This document shows positions 60,238 through 64,000 of a DNA stretch of 64,000 nucleotides, one piece after another. Each line of letters starts with the position of its first letter. Position 1 is the first letter of the stretch. The stretch lies in contig JACATO010000968.1 in assembly GCA_018389105.1 (NCBI GenBank), forward strand, positions 1,576,501-1,640,500. The letters run 5' to 3'. Below the pieces are notes generated by a model. That model had not been told where the DNA came from, did not search any database, and saw only the letters and a program-made list of their open reading frames with translations. Source of the DNA: Nautilus pompilius. Its lineage: Eukaryota; Mollusca; Cephalopoda; Nautilida; Nautilidae. The position numbers and the translations under genes were made by a program.

Positions 60238-63200
60238 ATGGCTGCCGTCGCTAATCCGTCCTTTCCTGGAGATCTCGGGTTTGACCAACATCTCCCGAAA
60301 GTCATTCTCCTACAGGTATACGTTAGGCGGTGTTTTATAGTTCACTTTCGTCTTTGCGACACCAGCAAACACTGCTGCACTAACAACCGTTGTCATTCCT
60401 GCTCTCTCTCTCCCCCACCACACACCTCGTTGAGCCTGGCACCTCTGTCCTTAGTGTGAGATCTGGGGGAACTCGATGCGGACAGTATGGTAAAGAGGAG
60501 CAAGATAAGACTATGCCAGGGGGGTGGGGGAGGGAGGTTCAGCACCCCGAGTTGATCCTGAACACTGGTTTTTATTTGGGCCTTTAGCCACAGTAGGCTG
60601 GTATGCTATGCACTGCCATCTGCTGCCCAGGAAATATTCAGTTGTGCAGAACTTGAGGGTACTTCTACTAATTAGTTATACTCCATGACTTGAGAGAAGA
60701 AGGATGGAAGAAACAGTAGGAATGGGCAATACATGAATATATATATATATATTAAGCTGAAATGGAAAGCCAAATATGTAATAAATGCTTTTAGGGATGG
60801 AAATATATTCTGTCTTTCATTTCTCCCCCCCCTCTCTCCCACTCTTTCCCTAGCATTGGCTTCTTCATAAGTTCTCTACATGAAATACTTGAAATTGTCT
60901 CCAAAAGGCATGCTACTGACATAACATGATAAGCATTTTGTGTCTAATGCATTGCGAAAGAGAGAGTATTAAACATCTTAATGTTATAATCCACAAATAC
61001 AGCTTTAAAAGGTGATATTTTATGTTGATTTTATTTTTTTGCAGGCACACTTTAGAGGATACCTAATCAGAAAGCAGTTTAAAGATTTAAGAAAAGTATA
61101 TGAAAAAATATTTTGTGATTTTGAACCAAACAGTACATTCACTATAACTTGGAAGAGAAACATTTCCTGTTTTCCTAACCTAGTGAAAAAGAAATATGTT
61201 GAAAATGTTTCACAGCAATCACCAGAACATAAAAAAATGCAAAGCAGTTTACATACATCTCTGAAAAACTCTCCTCCACCAAAAAAGGAAATAGGTGTTC
61301 AGATTGGAGATTCACAGTTACAGGAATACTACTTTATAAGAGAGGCAAAATGTGAAGCATATAGTCAGATTTGTGATCAACAACACAGTCCTGAAGGCAA
61401 CAAAGTAAATTCAACTTATGAAGCTTCATACATTCAGGTTGCCACAGATATTGCAGATTCTCATAGTAAGATTGTTCAATCATCAAAATTTGTGGAAATA
61501 CCACTCCATGTTCAAAGCTTCAGAGAATCTTGTAGCCAAACTGAATTTAATGAATACAGTAAACCACTCACAAAAGAGGATCTGACTGATGTACCTTACA
61601 ATAAATCATCAACAAAAGATTATCATGATGGTTTACCTAAAGCAAGATGTTCATTGTCACTGATTTCTGCTGACGGTTCATTTACTGATGTGACTTCAAT
61701 ATGGGGCAGCATTTTATCATCTTCACCAGGTATGAATAGTATATTTTTTACTATAGTGGAGATGGAATATGTATTTAACATAGCATTGGCTAAAAATTTA
61801 CCTTGATCAGCAGATATTTTTCATAAATAAACTTAGCAGAAATATTTTGGTCATTGAATTATAGTGGGACATTATGCTTAACAATTGCATTCTGGAATGT
61901 AATTGAATTAACATAGATTTCAACATAACTCTGTGGGCCACATTAAATCATAATAAATTTATATCCAAAGTAATACTTGAATTTGCAAATTTTAAAATTG
62001 GAAACATTTAGTCTTGGATTTTAATTAGTGAAAATAAAGTATTAAAAATAAAAGGTGAAGAAGAGTCATTTATAAGTGACTGCTTATTTTTTTATCATGT
62101 TAATAGTGGTAATCAGAGGAATGGGAGGCTTTAAACTAAGAAAGGGCCTCTTTTGCCTATAAAATACAAACTTAAAACAGCAATTTAATATTTGTGTTAT
62201 ATCAATTAATAAAGACAGCAACAAATTAAATAATCACAGCTTGTTTACAATTTGGAAGTCTCGGATGAAATTTCCCATCATGCATTGATTTTAACCTTTC
62301 CTTGTGAAGGTATGAAATTTAATGAGTAATTAACCACAAGACAGTGTGATAGCATTTAAAGGAGTTTGAAGATTAAGGAGGCAGGGTAAGGGCTTGTCAC
62401 TCTTTGGAAGGGGGTTAGTGAAAGGATTGATGGTTCCCCTTTTTTCAGTCTGTCGTTTCTATTTTGTACCATGTACTCATTTTGGAACACAGAATGAGTT
62501 TATCTGGGATCATCAGCCACATGTGGAAGTTAAACCCATGCCACTGACTGATATTAGAAGTACATTTGGCCATTCTGCTTCTTGGATATCTTCTAATGTC
62601 TATTAATAAACTGCTAAAATAAAAAAGGGACTTTCAATATAATGGATGATACTAACTTATCTTTAGGAAAATTAAGCAGAATATTTCAGTTAATAGTTTC
62701 CTTGTTGAAAATGTATGTCAAGTAGTTCAATGACAGCTATATTTTAAAAAAAAATATTGAGTTTCAGAATTAGCTCGTTAAGAGGGCAAAACTGGCACTC
62801 AACAATGGGACCAAACCAGTGAAAACAAATTTTTTGTTTAATTTCTGATGTTGAAAGTCAAAGTGAAAAATCCTCACTTAGTCTTGCTAAAGTTATTTTC
62901 CTAATCATGCAATACAAGTGTTTGCAAATAAATCTTTAGATGGTGTTTTCTCAATAAGTACAATTCTGAGTTTCAACAAACTTTAAGAAACTGGGTCTCT
63001 GGAATTTTTAATATATTTTTTGTTTGAATTTTGAACAAAACTAGTTGGGACATTAGGGATTCTGAGAGGGATACAGGAGAGAGTCCCGCGTTCTGAAATG
63101 TGACACCACCAAGTCCTATATCTGAAATATGCTTAATTTCTCAAAATATTATGAAATTCTCCCATATAATTACAGTAACTACCTCACTGAACAAATTCCA

Positions 63201-63971
63201 TTTGTTAGTTTGACCTCAGTTTACTCAGAGTTGTGACTGGTACCCATTTCCAATTCTAAGATGGCTATTGTTACCATGGCATTGATTTGATCTAAGTGAA
63301 AAATACCCTGTTTTTAAATCTGTTGGCTGTCTTGATGGCACACACCAAGTTTCATGCAGATATAAACAAAAATAAAGAAATTGGAATTTCTAGTAACAGT
63401 CTTCTCTTTATTAGGATTTTATTTATATGAATTACCATAACTTATTCTTTGCTATGATCTAACATTTAGTTGTTGATTAGTGCACAATGGGACTACTAAA
63501 TTAGCACAATCACTAGAACTGTTTTTGCTCATTACTCATGCATAAACCAAAAACTACAGTAGTGGCATTTGTGAGGAAGCTGGATTAGGTGTGATAGTTT
63601 TTCTCTCCCATAGACCCTACTTCTTATCTGGTCATCATAGGAGCTTGCTTTAACATTAAAATCAGTGAGAAGAATAAAACAGATTCCTACAGAGTAATCA
63701 AATACCTAGAGTTTATTGTCCTCTGTTTTACTTTATACCACTAGATTATGTATGATCTATTCGAATTTTGCTCATCTTCTACTTTCAGTTTAGTTTCATT
63801 TGATTGAATAAGAAACAACACATTATTTAATCTTTCTTTCAAGATAAACCAGATGAGCATCCTCAGAAAGCTTCCAGCTCACAGCAGCGTATTGATTCTT
63901 TGTTGGAACAGAGGAAAAATGTAGCATTAGAGTTGTTATGGGTACAGCAAGCTATTCAGAGTCGGAAAAAT
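60238..63971 (+). CDS. IQCC: IQ motif-containing protein C (partial, 3' end outside window)
   Basis: Exons: 60238-60315 (MAAVANPSFPGDLGFDQHLP..., phase-0 donor CAG|GTATAC), 61045-61729 and 63844-63971. The first junction builds the IQ motif VILLQAHFRGYLIRKQF, a calmodulin/EF-hand-binding helix, followed by DLRKVYEKIFCDFE as in vertebrate IQCC. The long second exon (228 codons) is serine-rich and probably disordered. The third ends with NVALELLWVQQAIQSRKN, matching the conserved (H)LAMELLWLQQAINSRK of IQCC. About 297 residues are visible. The donor AAT|GTAAGT at 63972 shows that it continues. The function of IQCC is poorly known. Recognition rests on the IQ start, the LLWxQQAIxSRK block and their order. 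Confidence 0.9.
60316..61044 (+). other. IQCC intron 1
   Basis: 729-bp intron with GTATAC donor and a TTTTATTTTTTTGCAG acceptor. Contains a short AT run at about 60737-60752. Nothing else recognised. Confidence 0.7.
61730..63843 (+). other. IQCC intron 2
   Basis: About 2.1 kb, phase 1, donor GTATGA and acceptor CTTTCTTTCAAG. AT-rich. Contains the alternative terminal exon at 62449. Confidence 0.65.
62449..62606 (+). CDS. IQCC: Candidate alternative last exon of IQCC
   Basis: A strong acceptor (TTCCCCTTTTTTCAG) opens a 158-nt frame that fits the phase-1 donor at 61729 exactly (G|TC). It encodes VCRFYFVPCTHFGTQNEFIW then DHQPHVEVKPMPLTDIRSTF and GHSASWISSNVY, stop. AATAAA overlaps the stop (62605-62610), with a second at 62618-62623. 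Using it would yield a shorter IQCC without the LLWVQQAI region. The peptide is aromatic- and histidine-rich and looks like genuine protein, but I do not recognise it. It could alternatively be an exon of a nested gene. Confidence 0.55.
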
Positions 63972-63975
63972 GTAA

Positions 63976-64000
63976 GTTTATTATTATTATTATTATTATT
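63976..64000 (+). repeat. TTA trinucleotide run at window edge
   Basis: At least eight TTA units directly follow the IQCC donor, only about five bases into the intron. The run is cut by the window end. Confidence 0.9.

Overview
This is nuclear DNA from a multicellular animal. Coding sequence is split into short exons with GT..AG borders. The window also carries tRNA-derived SINEs, LINE 3' ends, several decayed Tc1/mariner transposons and a hAT-type MITE. The sequence alone does not fix the phylum. The repeat load and compact archease/IQCC genes fit an invertebrate, and a mollusc or other lophotrochozoan is a tentative guess. No bacterial operon, phage, CRISPR or rRNA signal was seen.

Layout. 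Positions 1-46 kb are moderate in GC, gene-poor and crowded with tandem repeats. These include four arrays built round the palindrome TGACGTCA (3.3-4.1, 7.8-7.9, 21.3-22.0 and 25.3-25.9 kb), a 30-bp array (14.6 kb), an 84-86-bp array (16.7 kb) and a 43-44-bp array (28.9 kb). Between them lie a deleted mariner (30.9 kb), Tc1/mariner relatives (33.6, 41.6, 44.2 kb) and LINE tails (30.4, 38.5 kb). The best coding signal here is a plus-strand transmembrane exon at 45.03-45.31 kb. It has a phase-0 acceptor, and three upstream candidate first exons (26.3, 37.0 and 37.9 kb) all end in phase 0. Together they suggest one gene with alternative promoters and alternative cytoplasmic tails.

Positions 46-64 kb are visibly AT-richer and hold two clear genes arranged head to head. 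Archease (ZBTB8OS, tRNA-ligase cofactor; minus strand, 49.19-59.95 kb) has eight exons assigned here and one missing microexon. IQCC (IQ-motif protein C; plus strand, 60.24 kb to the right edge) is incomplete at the edge. They share a 291-bp promoter with two opposed CCAAT boxes. IQCC also appears to have an alternative last exon with its own poly(A) signals. An unassigned 100-nt exon-like segment lies inside an archease intron.

The strongest leads are the dispersed TGACGTCA arrays, the three-promoter membrane-protein gene, the alternative IQCC terminus and the orphan exon within archease. Nothing seen amounts to a clearly new molecular system.
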